Shown: positions 20,929 through 29,551, numbered from the stretch's first letter. The stretch is 61,771 nucleotides of DNA from Pseudoxanthomonas kaohsiungensis (GCF_010211765.1 NZ_PDWO01000018.1:1-61771); one strand, 5' to 3'. Made by a program: numbers and translations. The notes: a model not told the origin generated them from the sequence alone.

Positions 20929-22056
20929 ATGAGCGAAGTGCTGGACCTGACCTGCGATCTGATTTCCCGTCCTTCGGTGACCCCGGATGACGCTGGCTGC
21001 CAAATGCTGCTCGCCGGACGGCTGCAACGCGCCGGATTCACCTGCGAGCACCTGCGCTTCGGCGCGGTCGAGAACCTGTGGGCCACCCACGGCAGTGGCG
21101 CGCCGGTGCTGGTGCTGCTGGGCCATACCGACGTGGTGCCGCCCGGCCCGCGCGAGGCGTGGACCAGCGACCCGTTCGTCCCGCAGGTGCGCGACGGCGT
21201 GCTCTACGGGCGCGGCGCGGCCGACATGAAGGGCAGCGTGGCGGCATTCGTCGTCGCCGCCGAGCGTTTCGTCGCCGCGCACCCGGCGCACGCCGGTACC
21301 CTGGCGATCCTGCTGACCGCCGACGAGGAAGGCGATGCGATCGACGGCGTGCGCAAGGTCGCGCAGGCGTTCCGCGAGCGCGGCCAGCGCATCGACTGGT
21401 GCGTCACGGGCGAGCCGTCCTCGACCGCGCGCCTCGGCGACCTGCTGCGGGTGGGCCGCCGCGGCAGCCTGTCCGGCACGTTGACGGTCAAGGGCGTGCA
21501 GGGCCACGTGGCCTACCCGCACAAGGCGCGCAATCCGATCCACCAGGCCGCGCCGGCGCTGGCCGAACTGGCGGCGAAGGCGTGGGACGACGGCTACGAG
21601 AGCTTTCCGCCGACCTCGCTGCAGGTCTCCAACATCCATGCCGGCACCGGCGCCAACAACGTCATCCCCGGCGAGCTGCAGGTGCTGTTCAACCTGCGCT
21701 ACAACCCGCACTGGAACGCCCCGGCGCTGGAAGCGGAGGTCGCCGCGCTGCTGGACCGGCATGGCCTGGACTACGACCTGCGCTGGCATCGCAGCGGCGA
21801 GCCGTTCTACACGCCCGAAGGCACGCTGCGCGCGGTGGCGCGCGAGGTGCTGGGCCAGTTCGCCGGTGCGCCACCGGAGGAGAGCACGGGCGGCGGCACC
21901 TCCGACGCGCGGTTCATCGCGCCGCTGGGCGCGCACTGCATCGAGGTCGGCCCGGTCAATGCCAGCATCCACCAGGTCGACGAGCATGTCCGGGTCGACG
22001 ACCTGGAGGCGCTGCCTGGCCTCTATGCGCGCCTGATCGAGCGCCTGCTCCTGTAG
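20929..22056 (+). CDS. dapE: Succinyl-diaminopimelate desuccinylase
   Basis: 375-aa dinuclear zinc M20-family hydrolase that frees L,L-diaminopimelate from its succinyl form. Metal-binding segments are visible: [11 protein letters not shown] (His, then the catalytic Asp), [21 protein letters not shown] (catalytic and metal Glu) and the late His in [11 protein letters not shown] chose the ATG at 20929 with AAGGAG 12 bases upstream, rather than the in-frame TTG at 20905. The TAG stop is part of a GTAG-type REP that begins at 22053. Confidence 0.95.
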   Translation: MSEVLDLTCDLISRPSVTPDDAGCQMLLAGRLQRAGFTCEHLRFGAVENLWATHGSGAPVLVLLGHTDVVPPGPREAWTSDPFVPQVRDGVLYGRGAADMKGSVAAFVVAAERFVAAHPAHAGTLAILLTADEEGDAIDGVRKVAQAFRERGQRIDWCVTGEPSSTARLGDLLRVGRRGSLSGTLTVKGVQGHVAYPHKARNPIHQAAPALAELAAKAWDDGYESFPPTSLQVSNIHAGTGANNVIPGELQVLFNLRYNPHWNAPALEAEVAALLDRHGLDYDLRWHRSGEPFYTPEGTLRAVAREVLGQFAGAPPEESTGGGTSDARFIAPLGAHCIEVGPVNASIHQVDEHVRVDDLEALPGLYARLIERLLL

Positions 22057-22117
22057 AGCGGGGCTTGCCCCGCTGCCTTCGTTCGTGGGCCCGGCAGCCG
22101 GGCGAGCCCGGCTCTAC
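22053..22117. repeat. GTAG-type REP pair 2, overlapping the dapE stop
   Basis: Inverted units at 22053-22075 and 22095-22117. The second has a diverged stem (CAGCCGGGC). The first four bases GTAG supply the dapE TAG stop codon. It lies between the convergent dapE and UbiB-family genes, where it may work as a bidirectional terminator-like hairpin. Confidence 0.85.
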
Positions 22118-22156
22118 GTGGCGCGTATGGCTCCCGCGATCCGTCCGTGCGCGGGA

Positions 22157-23878
22157 TCAGTGCGGCCCGCGCTGTTCGTTGGGCCTGGCCTTGCGGTCGC
22201 TCAGCAACGCGCTCAGGGCGATGGTCAGGCCCAGCGCCGTCGCCACCAGGAACAGCAGCACCGCCAGGGCGGGATAGCCGAACAGCTGGGCCTTGGTTTC
22301 CACCCGCATCAGCATCGCCGAGGACAGCAGCAGCGCGGCGGTCACCACCGAGGCGGCGATGCGGTTGGCGATCTTCTGCATGTTCTCCAGCAGCCGCGAG
22401 TTCTCCAGCCCATCCAGGCGCACCTGCAGCCGGTTCTCGGCCAGCAGCGACAGCGTGTCGGAGATCTTGCGCGGCGCGTCGCGCAGCAGTGCCTGTACCT
22501 CCAGCGCCTCGCTGGCCAGGTTGGCGGTGGAGAACGAGCGCCGCAGCTGCGCGCGCATGATCGACTGCAGGTGCGACTCGACCAGCTCGCGCACGTCCAT
22601 CTGCGGATCCAGCGCATCGGCCACCCGCTCCAGGTTGAGCAGGGTCTTGCCGAGCAGGCTGATCTCCGCCGGCACCCTCAGGCCGTGCTCGGCCGAGCAG
22701 CCGACCAGTTCCAGCAGCAGGCGGCCTTCGGAGGTGCGGCGGCCGCCAGTGGCATAGCGCGCCACCAGTTGCCCGGTGTCGCGGCTGAAGGCGGCGTCGT
22801 CGAACTGCTCCAGCCGCGTGCCGATCGCCACCAGTTCGCGGGCCACGTCCTCGCCGCGCGCGTCCACCGCGGCGAACAGCAGCTTGAGCAGGCGTTCGCG
22901 CATGCGCGGCGGTACCTGCGCCACCATGCCCAGGTCGATCAGCGCCAGGCGTCCGTCCTGGCACAGCAGCACGTTGCCCGGGTGCGGGTCGGCGTGGATG
23001 TCGCCGTGCACGAACACCTGGTCGAGGTAGGCGCGCATCAGCTGGCCGGCCGGCGTGGCCAGGTCGGTCTCGGTGCGGCGCAGGCCGGTGACGGTGGTCA
23101 CCTTGGCGCCGTGCACCAGCTCCATCGTCAGCACGCGCTGGGTCGACAGGCCCCACACCGGCGCCGGCACGTACAGCATCGGGTAGGCGGACAGGCGTTC
23201 GCCGAAGCGCTCCAGGTTCTCGGCCTCGCGCCGGTAATCCAGCTCCAGCAGCAGGATCTTGCGGAACTCGGCGATCCAGCCGGCGAAATGCAGGCGACGC
23301 CCGGTCTCGGTCAGCGCATCGGCGGTGCCGGCCAGGCCGGACAGCACCTCCAGGTCCAGGCGGATGGCCGCGTCCATGCCCGGGCGCTGCACCTTCACCG
23401 CGACTTCGCGGCCGTCGCGCAGGAGCGCGCGATGGACCTGGGCCAGCGAAGCGGCCGCCAGCGGCACCGGGTCGAAAGAAGCGAACAGGCGGCTGATCCT
23501 GGCGCCCAGTTCCTCCTCGATGATCTTCTCGATCACCTCGGTGGGTACCGGCGCGACTTCGTCCTGGATACGGTCCAGTGCGTCGATGTAGGCCGGGGGC
23601 ACCAGGTCCGGTCGCGTGGACAGCGATTGCCCGAGCTTGATGAAGGCCGGGCCGAGCGATTCGAGGTCGGCGGCGAAGGCCTGCGCCTCGGCGATCCCCG
23701 AGGCATGGGCGATGGTCGGCTCGGCCGGCGGGGCGTGGCTCCAGTCCAGGCCGGTCAGGATCCGGCGATGGCGCGCCAGGCGGGCCAGGACCTGGCCGGT
23801 CCGGGCGAGACGTTGGGTGGTGTCGGGCAAGGTCGGCTCTCCGGTGACGGCGGAAATCCGCGCTGGGATGAGGGGCAC
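22157..23878 (-). CDS. ABC1/UbiB-family atypical kinase-like protein
   Basis: 573 aa. It carries the family KxGQ motif (AFIKLGQSLSTRPDLVP), an Ala-rich loop in place of the P-loop (PLAAASLAQVHRA), catalytic-loop DIHADPHPGNVL and DLG motif LIDLGMV. Two membrane helices end the protein (IAASVVTAALLLSSAML, ALAVLLFLVATALGLTI). UbiB members support ubiquinone synthesis or lipid trafficking by an unsettled mechanism. No ubi genes are adjacent, so I do not call it ubiB. The annotated start is GTG at 23878. A TTG at 23830 has a much better Shine-Dalgarno (GGAGAG) and would shorten the protein by 16 residues. Confidence 0.85.
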   Translation of the reverse strand: MPLIPARISAVTGEPTLPDTTQRLARTGQVLARLARHRRILTGLDWSHAPPAEPTIAHASGIAEAQAFAADLESLGPAFIKLGQSLSTRPDLVPPAYIDALDRIQDEVAPVPTEVIEKIIEEELGARISRLFASFDPVPLAAASLAQVHRALLRDGREVAVKVQRPGMDAAIRLDLEVLSGLAGTADALTETGRRLHFAGWIAEFRKILLLELDYRREAENLERFGERLSAYPMLYVPAPVWGLSTQRVLTMELVHGAKVTTVTGLRRTETDLATPAGQLMRAYLDQVFVHGDIHADPHPGNVLLCQDGRLALIDLGMVAQVPPRMRERLLKLLFAAVDARGEDVARELVAIGTRLEQFDDAAFSRDTGQLVARYATGGRRTSEGRLLLELVGCSAEHGLRVPAEISLLGKTLLNLERVADALDPQMDVRELVESHLQSIMRAQLRRSFSTANLASEALEVQALLRDAPRKISDTLSLLAENRLQVRLDGLENSRLLENMQKIANRIAASVVTAALLLSSAMLMRVETKAQLFGYPALAVLLFLVATALGLTIALSALLSDRKARPNEQRGPH

Positions 23879-23914
23879 GGGAAGTATTGGCCGGCCCGCG
23901 TGAGCGGGGTGTCA

Positions 23915-23960
23915 GTTGCCGCGGCAACGGTTGCGCGCGGTCCGCGCAGCGGGTTAACGT
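23915..23960 (+). promoter_or_regulatory. Candidate promoter and 14-bp palindrome upstream of the asnB leader
   Basis: Part of the 330-bp stretch 23879-24208 upstream of asnB. A perfect palindrome GTTGCCGCGGCAAC lies at 23915-23928. Next come a possible -35 TTGCGC (23931-23936), an 18-bp spacer and a possible -10 TAACGT (23955-23960), which ends six bases before the leader ATG at 23967. The boxes are weak; position and the same geometry at other genes in the window are the main support. Confidence 0.4.
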
Positions 23961-23966
23961 CGGCCC

Positions 23967-24065
23967 ATGCACCCGTTCCGCCTCGCCAACACGGCCAATT
24001 GCAACCGCAACAACAATGCGGCCAATAACCGTGCGCGACCGATGCGGGAGCGCGACCGGAGCTAG
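23967..24065 (+). CDS. Asparagine-rich attenuator leader peptide of asnB
   Basis: 32-codon ORF ending in TAG. Eight codons are Asn, seven of them within residues 11-21 (NCNRNNNAANN), directly upstream of a terminator and of asparagine synthetase. This is the layout of leader peptides such as those of his, thr and ilv operons, where scarcity of the matching charged tRNA stalls the ribosome. There is no good Shine-Dalgarno; the ORF may be leaderless. The antiterminator strand (24041-24048) lies inside its last codons, so a ribosome that reaches the stop would cover it. Confidence 0.8.
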   Translation: MHPFRLANTANCNRNNNAANNRARPMRERDRS

Positions 24066-24119
24066 AGCAGCACAGCCCGGCCACCATCGAACCCGCATCC
24101 GGCCGATGCGGGTTTTTTT
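24041..24119 (+). promoter_or_regulatory. Transcription attenuator of asnB (antiterminator/terminator switch)
   Basis: The octamer GATGCGGG occurs at 24041-24048 and again at 24105-24112. Both can pair with CCCGCATC at 24092-24099, so the two stems exclude each other. Pairing with the second copy gives the terminator (arms 24090-24099 and 24105-24114, 10 bp, loop CGGCC, seven T). Pairing with the first gives the antiterminator. A small hairpin inside the Asn codons (CCGCA 24005-24009 with TGCGG 24017-24021) may be the pause or protector element, and the same CCGCA could also sequester 24043-24047. Low Asn-tRNA should stall the ribosome at 24003-24029 and favour read-through. Confidence 0.8.
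24090..24119 (+). terminator. Rho-independent terminator in the asnB leader
   Basis: Stem AACCCGCATC / GATGCGGGTT with a 5-nt loop, followed by seven T (24113-24119). It lies 25 nt after the leader stop codon and 89 nt before asnB, with no complete gene ending here on the plus strand. That marks it as a regulatory, not a 3'-end, terminator. Confidence 0.88.
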
Positions 24120-24208
24120 GTGCCCGGCGGCTGCCCGGCCAGGGCCGGGCGCCTGGCCGCGATGCGCGAAGAATTCCGTAACACCCCACCAGACCCAGGA
24201 GTTTCCCC

Positions 24209-25903
24209 ATGTGTTCGATCTTCGGCATCTTCGGCCTGCAGCCGGGCGACGACCTGCAGGCGCTGCGCCGGCAGGCGCTGGACCTGTCGCAGCGGCAGCG
24301 CCACCGCGGCCCGGACTGGAGCGGGGTGTATGTCGACGACGGCGCGATCCTCGTGCACGAGCGCCTGGCCATCGTCGATCCTGCCGGCGGTTCGCAGCCG
24401 CTGCTGTCCGAGGACGGCCAGCTGGCGCTGGCGGTGAACGGCGAGATCTACAACCACCGCGCGCTGAAGGACGAACTCACCCGGCCCTATGCGTTCCAGA
24501 CCGCGTCGGACTGCGAGGTGATCAACGCGCTGTACGTGGAAGACCAACCGGCTTCGTTCCTCAACCGGCTCAATGGCATCTTCGCCTTCGCGCTGTGGGA
24601 CAAGGCGAAGGGCCGGGGCATCATCGCCCGCGATCCGATCGGCGTGTGCCCGCTGTACTGGGGCCACGATCGCGAGGGCCGGCTGCGCGTGGCTTCGGAA
24701 ATGAAATCGCTCGTGGACGACTGCGCCGACGTGGCCCAGTTCCCGCCCGGCCACTGGTACGACACCGCGACCGGCACGCTGGCGAAGTACTACGAGCGCC
24801 CCTGGCGCAAGTACGAGGCGGTCGAAGGCGTGGAAGTATCGCCGCAGGAATTGCGCGAGGCGTTCGAGGCGGCCGTGCACCGCCAGCTGATGACCGACGT
24901 GCCGTACGGCGTGCTGCTGTCCGGCGGACTGGATTCCTCGCTGGTCGCCGCGGTCGCCGCGCGTTATGCCCGCCACCGCATCGAGGATGGCGACCGCACC
25001 GAGGCCTGGTGGCCGCGCCTGCACTCGTTCGCCATCGGCCTGGAGGGCTCGCCGGACCTGGCCGCGGCCAAGATCGCCGCCGAAGCGCTGGGTACCGTGC
25101 ACCATGGGTTCGAATACACCTTCGAGGAAGGCCTGGACGCGCTGCCGGAGGTGATCCGCCACATCGAGACCTACGACGTCACCACCATCCGCGCCTCCAC
25201 GCCGATGTTCCTGCTGGCGCGCCGGATCAAGGCGATGGGGGTGAAGATGGTGCTGTCGGGCGAGGGCAGCGACGAGGTGTTCGGCGGTTACCTGTATTTC
25301 CACAAGGCGCCCAACGCGCGCGAGTTCCACGAGGAGCTGGTGCGCAAGCTCGACGCGCTCAACAACTTCGACTGCCTGCGCGCCAACAAGTCGATGATGG
25401 CCTGGGGCGTCGAGCCGCGGGTGCCGTTCCTGGACCGCGAGTTCCTCGAGGTGGCCATGCGCATGGACGCCAGCCACAAGATGGTGCGCAAGGGCAGCGA
25501 CGGCGCCCAGCGGATGGAGAAGGGCGTGCTGCGCCAGGCCTTCGACGGCTACCTGCCCGAGCAGATCCTGTGGCGGCAGAAGGAGCAGTTCAGCGACGGC
25601 GTCGGCTACGGCTGGATCGATGGCCTGAAGGCGCATGCCGAAGCGCAGGTCAGCGACCGCGAGCTGGCCGCGGCCGACAAGCGCTTCCCGGTCAATCCGC
25701 CGCAGACCAAGGAGGCGTATTTCTACCGGTCGGTGTTCGAGCGTTTCTACCCGACGCCGGCCGCGGCCGAGACGGTGCCGGGCGGCAAGTCGATCGCCTG
25801 CTCCTCGCCGGCGGCGATCGCCTGGGACGCGAGCTTCGCGAAGATGGCCGACCCGTCCGGGCGGGCGGTGGCCGGCGTGCACGAGGCCGCGCACGCTCCG
25901 TAG
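24209..25903 (+). CDS. asnB: Asparagine synthetase B (glutamine-hydrolysing)
   Basis: 564 aa. Makes Asn from Asp, ATP and glutamine. The class II glutaminase nucleophile Cys2 follows the start Met (MCSIFGIFG). RLAIVDP, NGEIYNH and the Asp of SDCEV are conserved. The synthetase domain begins near residue 225 with the pyrophosphate loop LLSGGLDSSLVAA and contains GEGSDEVFGGY. Length is near E. coli AsnB (554). CAGGAG lies eight bases before the ATG. The TAG stop is the first three bases of the intergenic repeat at 25901-25990. Expression is predicted to respond to charged Asn-tRNA through the leader upstream. Confidence 0.96.
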   Translation: MCSIFGIFGLQPGDDLQALRRQALDLSQRQRHRGPDWSGVYVDDGAILVHERLAIVDPAGGSQPLLSEDGQLALAVNGEIYNHRALKDELTRPYAFQTASDCEVINALYVEDQPASFLNRLNGIFAFALWDKAKGRGIIARDPIGVCPLYWGHDREGRLRVASEMKSLVDDCADVAQFPPGHWYDTATGTLAKYYERPWRKYEAVEGVEVSPQELREAFEAAVHRQLMTDVPYGVLLSGGLDSSLVAAVAARYARHRIEDGDRTEAWWPRLHSFAIGLEGSPDLAAAKIAAEALGTVHHGFEYTFEEGLDALPEVIRHIETYDVTTIRASTPMFLLARRIKAMGVKMVLSGEGSDEVFGGYLYFHKAPNAREFHEELVRKLDALNNFDCLRANKSMMAWGVEPRVPFLDREFLEVAMRMDASHKMVRKGSDGAQRMEKGVLRQAFDGYLPEQILWRQKEQFSDGVGYGWIDGLKAHAEAQVSDRELAAADKRFPVNPPQTKEAYFYRSVFERFYPTPAAAETVPGGKSIACSSPAAIAWDASFAKMADPSGRAVAGVHEAAHAP

Positions 25904-25990
25904 GAGCCGATCTTTATCGGCGACGCGACGCCGTCGGCACAAGCGACCCTTTCGTGGTTCCGAAGCCCCGGTCGCCGATGAATCGGCTCC
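25901..25990. repeat. Inverted repeat headed TAGGAGCCGAT
   Basis: Arms at 25903-25924 and 25971-25990 (GGAGCCGAT-N2/4-ATCGGCGAC and its complement), each a small hairpin in itself, separated by 46 bp. The TAG that starts the element is the asnB stop codon. It is a different sequence family from the GTAG-AGCGGGG units elsewhere in the window. Confidence 0.75.
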
Positions 25991-26002
25991 TGCAGCGGGC
26001 CC

Positions 26003-26317
26003 TCAGCCGCAGGTGATGCGGGTGATGGTGTTGTTGGCGTCGATCTCGACGTTGACCCGGTCGGGCCGGAAGTCGCGGGTCACGACCTGGCCCGGGCCGA
26101 TCGGACGGATCAGCCCGGCGCCGCTTTCGCGCCAGACCCGGGCCATGACGTCCTGTTCGGCCTGCTGCCCGACCGCCCATGCGACCGGACCTGCATTGCA
26201 GGCGCCGGCGGTGGCCGCGTTGCGGCCGGGCGTGCCCGGATCCGGCTGGACCGAACTGCAGGCGGCCAGCGCGATGCTGGCCAGGAGTGCGAAGGAAGCA
26301 GCGGAACGCAGGGTCAT
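26003..26317 (-). CDS. I78-family peptidase inhibitor lipoprotein
   Basis: 104 aa. A type II signal peptide ends in the lipobox LAAC with Cys20, so the protein is likely anchored in an envelope membrane. The mature part fits the I78 inhibitor family (WAVGQQAEQDVMARV, GPGQVVTRDFRPDRVNVEID, ITRITCG). The two late family hallmarks, FRPDRLNV-like and the C-terminal Cys-Gly, are present. It may protect against subtilisin/elastase-type proteases, which these bacteria often secrete. It lies about 110 bp downstream of the acylase gene on the same strand. Confidence 0.8.
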   Translation of the reverse strand: MTLRSAASFALLASIALAACSSVQPDPGTPGRNAATAGACNAGPVAWAVGQQAEQDVMARVWRESGAGLIRPIGPGQVVTRDFRPDRVNVEIDANNTITRITCG

Positions 26318-26427
26318 CGCGACGGTTCTCCGTGGTGGCGATCGGCACGTGGCGATCGGTTTGCGCGTTGGTGCTTGCCGGCCGGGTAGCGAAAGTCTCG
26401 AGCAGGAGGCCAGCTTCCGGCATGGCG

Positions 26428-28806
26428 TCACTGCGGGGCGGCCGGCGCCAGGGTCAGGGTATGCCTTGCCGGGCCGGGCAGGAAGGGCGTGGCCCGGCCC
26501 TCTACCCAGTCGTCGTGGCCGGCGCCCCAGAACGGCGACAGCGGATGGCCGCTCTGTCCGCCGGGCATGTGCACGATGCCGTCGGCCTCGTGGCCGGGCG
26601 AGACCACCATCCGCTGCGAAGCGCCGAACGCCGGGCCCTGGACCCGCGGCATCGAGCCGTCGCCCGGCAGGGGCGCGCCGGGCATGCACAGGCGCGTCCT
26701 GAAGAGGCCCGGCAGGGCGTTGGCGAGCGGGTGGCAGATCCGCGCCGTGTTGCGCTCGCCCCAGGTCCGTTCGGACAACGGGCCCTTCCCAGCCAGGTCG
26801 TCGCGCACTTCCTGCGCCGCATCCTCCAGCAGCGCGCTCCAGCTGTCGTAGCGGCGCGACAGCAGGTGGGGCGGACGCTGCTCCAGCAGCGGCCAGGCCA
26901 CGCCCTCCAGCTGCGGCAGGTCGGGCATGGCGAACTCCTCGCCCAGCGCGGCCTGCGCCGGGGCCGTCAGGCCGTCGGCGATCCGCGCGTGCACGGCCAG
27001 GCGCCATGCCCGCACCAGGCGGTAGCTCACCGAATCGACCGAGGCACGGCCCTGCCAGGTAGCGCCCGCCTCGGCCAGGCCATGCAACGCCGAGCCGGCC
27101 GGCGCGCCCCTGGCCTCGTCCTGCAGCAGCTGCCACCAGCGCTGCAGGAACACGGCGCGGTCGTCGAGCTGGATCGCCAGCAGGTCGGTTTCGTCGAACC
27201 GGTCTTTCGCCAGCAGGCCATCGCGGATCTGCGCGGCGCGGGCGCCCAGGGCGTAGCCGCCGTCGCCGGCCACCGCCAGCGGCTCTCCATCCAGGACGCG
27301 GGCGTTGGCCGTCCACAGGCGATGGTTTTCGGGATCGGCCAGCACCGGCGACCGCGTGGTCGAGATGCTCCACGGTGCGCAGTCGGCCGCGGGTGCGGCG
27401 ACGGCGTCCTGCAATGGTGCCGGGCAGCGGCCATCGCGTACCGGCAGGGGCCCGAGGATGCGCCAGGCGATCCGCCCGCCGCGATCGGCGAGCACCAGGT
27501 TCTGCGCCGGGGTCGCGGCGCCGGCGGCGATCGCCAGCGCATCGTCCAGGTCCGAGGCGATCGCCAGGTCGGCCAGGCCGAAGTTCAGTGCGCCGGGCTG
27601 GTGGGCGACCCAGCGCAGCGCCAGTGCGGTTCCCTGCGCATCGGCCGGATGCAGGATCGGGCCGAAGCGGGTGTCCTCGACCGGGAACGCCACCGGATCG
27701 GCGCCGGCGACGCGGATCGCCTCGTCGTGGCGGACGACTGGTTCGCACCCGGGCTCGCCCGCCGCCGCGCACGGCCGGACCGGCTGCCAGTCGGCCGTGT
27801 CGGCATAGCTGTTGGTGAAGCCCCAGGCCACGTGCCCGTTGCTGCCGACGATCACCGCCGGCAGGCCGGGCAGGCTGAAGCCGGACACGTCGACGCGGCC
27901 ATCCGGCGCGCGGCTGTCGGGATAGCGCAGGCGCACGCGGAACCAGATGTTCGGCGCGCGCAGGCCCAGGTGCATGTCGTCGGCGACGATGGCACGGCCA
28001 TCGGCCGTGAGCGCGCCGGCCACGGCCCAGTTGTTGCTGCCCGGGGTGCCCTTGTCGGCCAGGCGGCTGGGCCGGTCGCCATCGGGCACCGGCAGCGTGC
28101 GCAGGTCGACCTGCGCCGGGCCCGGCAGCGCCGCGTTGCCGCGCGCAACGCCGAACAGCGGCGCGTCCCATTGCGTGCCATCGTGCGCGAGCAGGCCGAA
28201 CAGCGCCGCCGGCACGTGCTGGCGCAGCTTCCACAGGCGCAGCTCGCGCAGGTTCTGCGCATCCTGCAGGTCGAAGTACATCGCGTAGCCGGCCAGCGCC
28301 GAATCGGCCACCTGCCAGCGGCGCGGCGCCTGTCGCAGCAGCAGGTACGGCCACGGCCGCACGCTCAGCGCGCCGAGCCCGGCGTTGACGCCGTCGGCGT
28401 AGGCCTGCAGCTGCGGCAGGCGGTCGCCGGCGAACGCGTCCAGGTGCGCGTCGACCCGGGCGCGCATGCGATGGACGCGCTGCTGGCGATCGACATCCAG
28501 TGCCACCACACCGAACAGCTCCGACAGTTCCCCGGCCGCATTGCGCCGCATCAGGTCCATCTCGAAGTAGCGCTCCTGCGCATGCACGTATCCCAGGGCG
28601 CGCATGGCGTCGGGCTCGCTGCCGGCCTCGATGGTGACGACGCCCAGCGAATCGCGCTCGACCGACACCGGCGCGGCCAGGCCCGGCACGGCGAGCTCGC
28701 CGTCCAGCGGGGCCAGGCTGCCGCGCAGCAGCCACCAGGCCAGCAGGGCCGCACAGGCGGCCAGCAGCGCGGCCAGCACCGCCAGGCGTCGGATCCAGCG
28801 AAGCAT
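26428..28806 (-). CDS. Penicillin-acylase-family Ntn hydrolase (S45)
   Basis: 792 aa from the ATG at 28806, with AGGGGAGA just upstream. One N-terminal membrane segment (LAVLAALLAACAALLAWWLL) probably anchors or exports it. The family proenzyme cuts itself to expose an N-terminal Ser; the GSNNWAV motif places that Ser at residue 257. The alpha part contains AMRALGYVHAQERYFEMDLMRR, and the beta part WGFTNSYADTADW and the conserved PG-GQSGHPLSPFW segment. Members hydrolyse beta-lactam side chains, acyl-homoserine lactones or other amides; the substrate cannot be told from sequence. No quorum-sensing genes are adjacent. Confidence 0.88.
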   Translation of the reverse strand: MLRWIRRLAVLAALLAACAALLAWWLLRGSLAPLDGELAVPGLAAPVSVERDSLGVVTIEAGSEPDAMRALGYVHAQERYFEMDLMRRNAAGELSELFGVVALDVDRQQRVHRMRARVDAHLDAFAGDRLPQLQAYADGVNAGLGALSVRPWPYLLLRQAPRRWQVADSALAGYAMYFDLQDAQNLRELRLWKLRQHVPAALFGLLAHDGTQWDAPLFGVARGNAALPGPAQVDLRTLPVPDGDRPSRLADKGTPGSNNWAVAGALTADGRAIVADDMHLGLRAPNIWFRVRLRYPDSRAPDGRVDVSGFSLPGLPAVIVGSNGHVAWGFTNSYADTADWQPVRPCAAAGEPGCEPVVRHDEAIRVAGADPVAFPVEDTRFGPILHPADAQGTALALRWVAHQPGALNFGLADLAIASDLDDALAIAAGAATPAQNLVLADRGGRIAWRILGPLPVRDGRCPAPLQDAVAAPAADCAPWSISTTRSPVLADPENHRLWTANARVLDGEPLAVAGDGGYALGARAAQIRDGLLAKDRFDETDLLAIQLDDRAVFLQRWWQLLQDEARGAPAGSALHGLAEAGATWQGRASVDSVSYRLVRAWRLAVHARIADGLTAPAQAALGEEFAMPDLPQLEGVAWPLLEQRPPHLLSRRYDSWSALLEDAAQEVRDDLAGKGPLSERTWGERNTARICHPLANALPGLFRTRLCMPGAPLPGDGSMPRVQGPAFGASQRMVVSPGHEADGIVHMPGGQSGHPLSPFWGAGHDDWVEGRATPFLPGPARHTLTLAPAAPQ

Positions 28807-28981
28807 GCATCTCCCCTTCAGTGACGAGGTGTGATGGCGCGGCGCCCGATCGCGCCGCCGCAGCGGATTATTCCATGCCGCGGCGTGGCGGCCGCGGCCC
28901 AATGCGACTGATTCCGATTGGAACACCGGCCGCCGGCTTGCGGCACACTGCGCCCCGCAAGTCAGTCCGGAGCACCGACCC

Positions 28982-29473
28982 ATGAAAGGCCATCCCGAAG
29001 TCATCGACTGCCTGAAAGAGCTGCTGCGCGGCGAGCTGGCCGCGCGCGACCAGTACTTCCTGCATTCGCGGCGCTACGAGGACCAGGGCCTGAAGGCGCT
29101 TTACGAGCGCATCGGCCACGAGATGCAGGAAGAGACCGAGCATGCCGACGCGATCCTGCGCCGGATCCTGTTCCTGGAAGGCGACCCGGACATGCGCCCG
29201 CATGCGTTCACCCCGGGCACGACCGTGGTGGAGATGCTCGAGGCCGACCTCAGGGTGGAGTACCAGGTGCGGGCCAACCTGGCCGCGGCGATGAAGCTGT
29301 GCGAGCAGAAGCAGGACTACGTCAGCCGCGACATGTTGCTGGCCCAGCTCAAGGACACCGAGGAAGACCATGCCTGGTGGCTGGAGCAGCAGCTGGGCCT
29401 GATCAAGCGCATCGGCCTGGAGAACTACCAGCTGTCGAAGATCGGCGGCGACGGCGCGCCACCGCACGGCTGA
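28982..29473 (+). CDS. bfr: Bacterioferritin, subunit without the haem-ligand Met
   Basis: 163-aa iron-storage protein forming 24-mers. The ferroxidase ligands are present: Glu18 ([10 protein letters not shown]), Glu51 and His54 (QEETEHAD), Glu93 (RVEYQV), Glu127 and His130 (TEEDHAWW). The residue matching Met52, which binds haem between subunit pairs in E. coli Bfr, is Thr52 (Met48 is one turn away). Pseudomonads have two subunit types, one lacking this Met, and this protein resembles that type. It stands alone, transcribed away from the acylase gene. Confidence 0.9.
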   Translation: MKGHPEVIDCLKELLRGELAARDQYFLHSRRYEDQGLKALYERIGHEMQEETEHADAILRRILFLEGDPDMRPHAFTPGTTVVEMLEADLRVEYQVRANLAAAMKLCEQKQDYVSRDMLLAQLKDTEEDHAWWLEQQLGLIKRIGLENYQLSKIGGDGAPPHG

Positions 29474-29484
29474 GCCGCTTTTCC

Positions 29485-29507
29485 GTAGAGCGGGGCTCGC
29501 CCCGCTG
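29485..29507. repeat. GTAG-type REP, single unit
   Basis: One 23-bp hairpin unit of the GTAG-AGCGGGGC family, 11 bp after the bacterioferritin stop and between two convergent genes. It is the only unpaired copy of this family in the window. Confidence 0.8.
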
Positions 29508-29551
29508 CCCCTGCCGATGCCGGTCACGGCGCAGCCGGCGGCGACCGGCGG

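Noticed and set aside
22053-22117. REP pairs as CRISPR repeats
   Set aside because: Units are inverted, self-palindromic and scattered at gene ends. There are no regularly spaced unique spacers and no cas genes.
22157-23878. Naming the kinase-like gene ubiB
   Set aside because: UbiB-family members share motifs but differ in role, and no ubiE or ubiJ is adjacent.
26428-28806. Acylase as a quorum-quenching AHL acylase
   Set aside because: The S45 fold is clear but substrate cannot be read from the sequence, and no AHL genes are near.
26003-28810. 935-codon open frame on the minus strand across the acylase gene
   Set aside because: Only its last 104 codons (the I78 lipoprotein) are real. The rest is a shadow frame with Arg/Gly/Ala-rich, domain-free translation.
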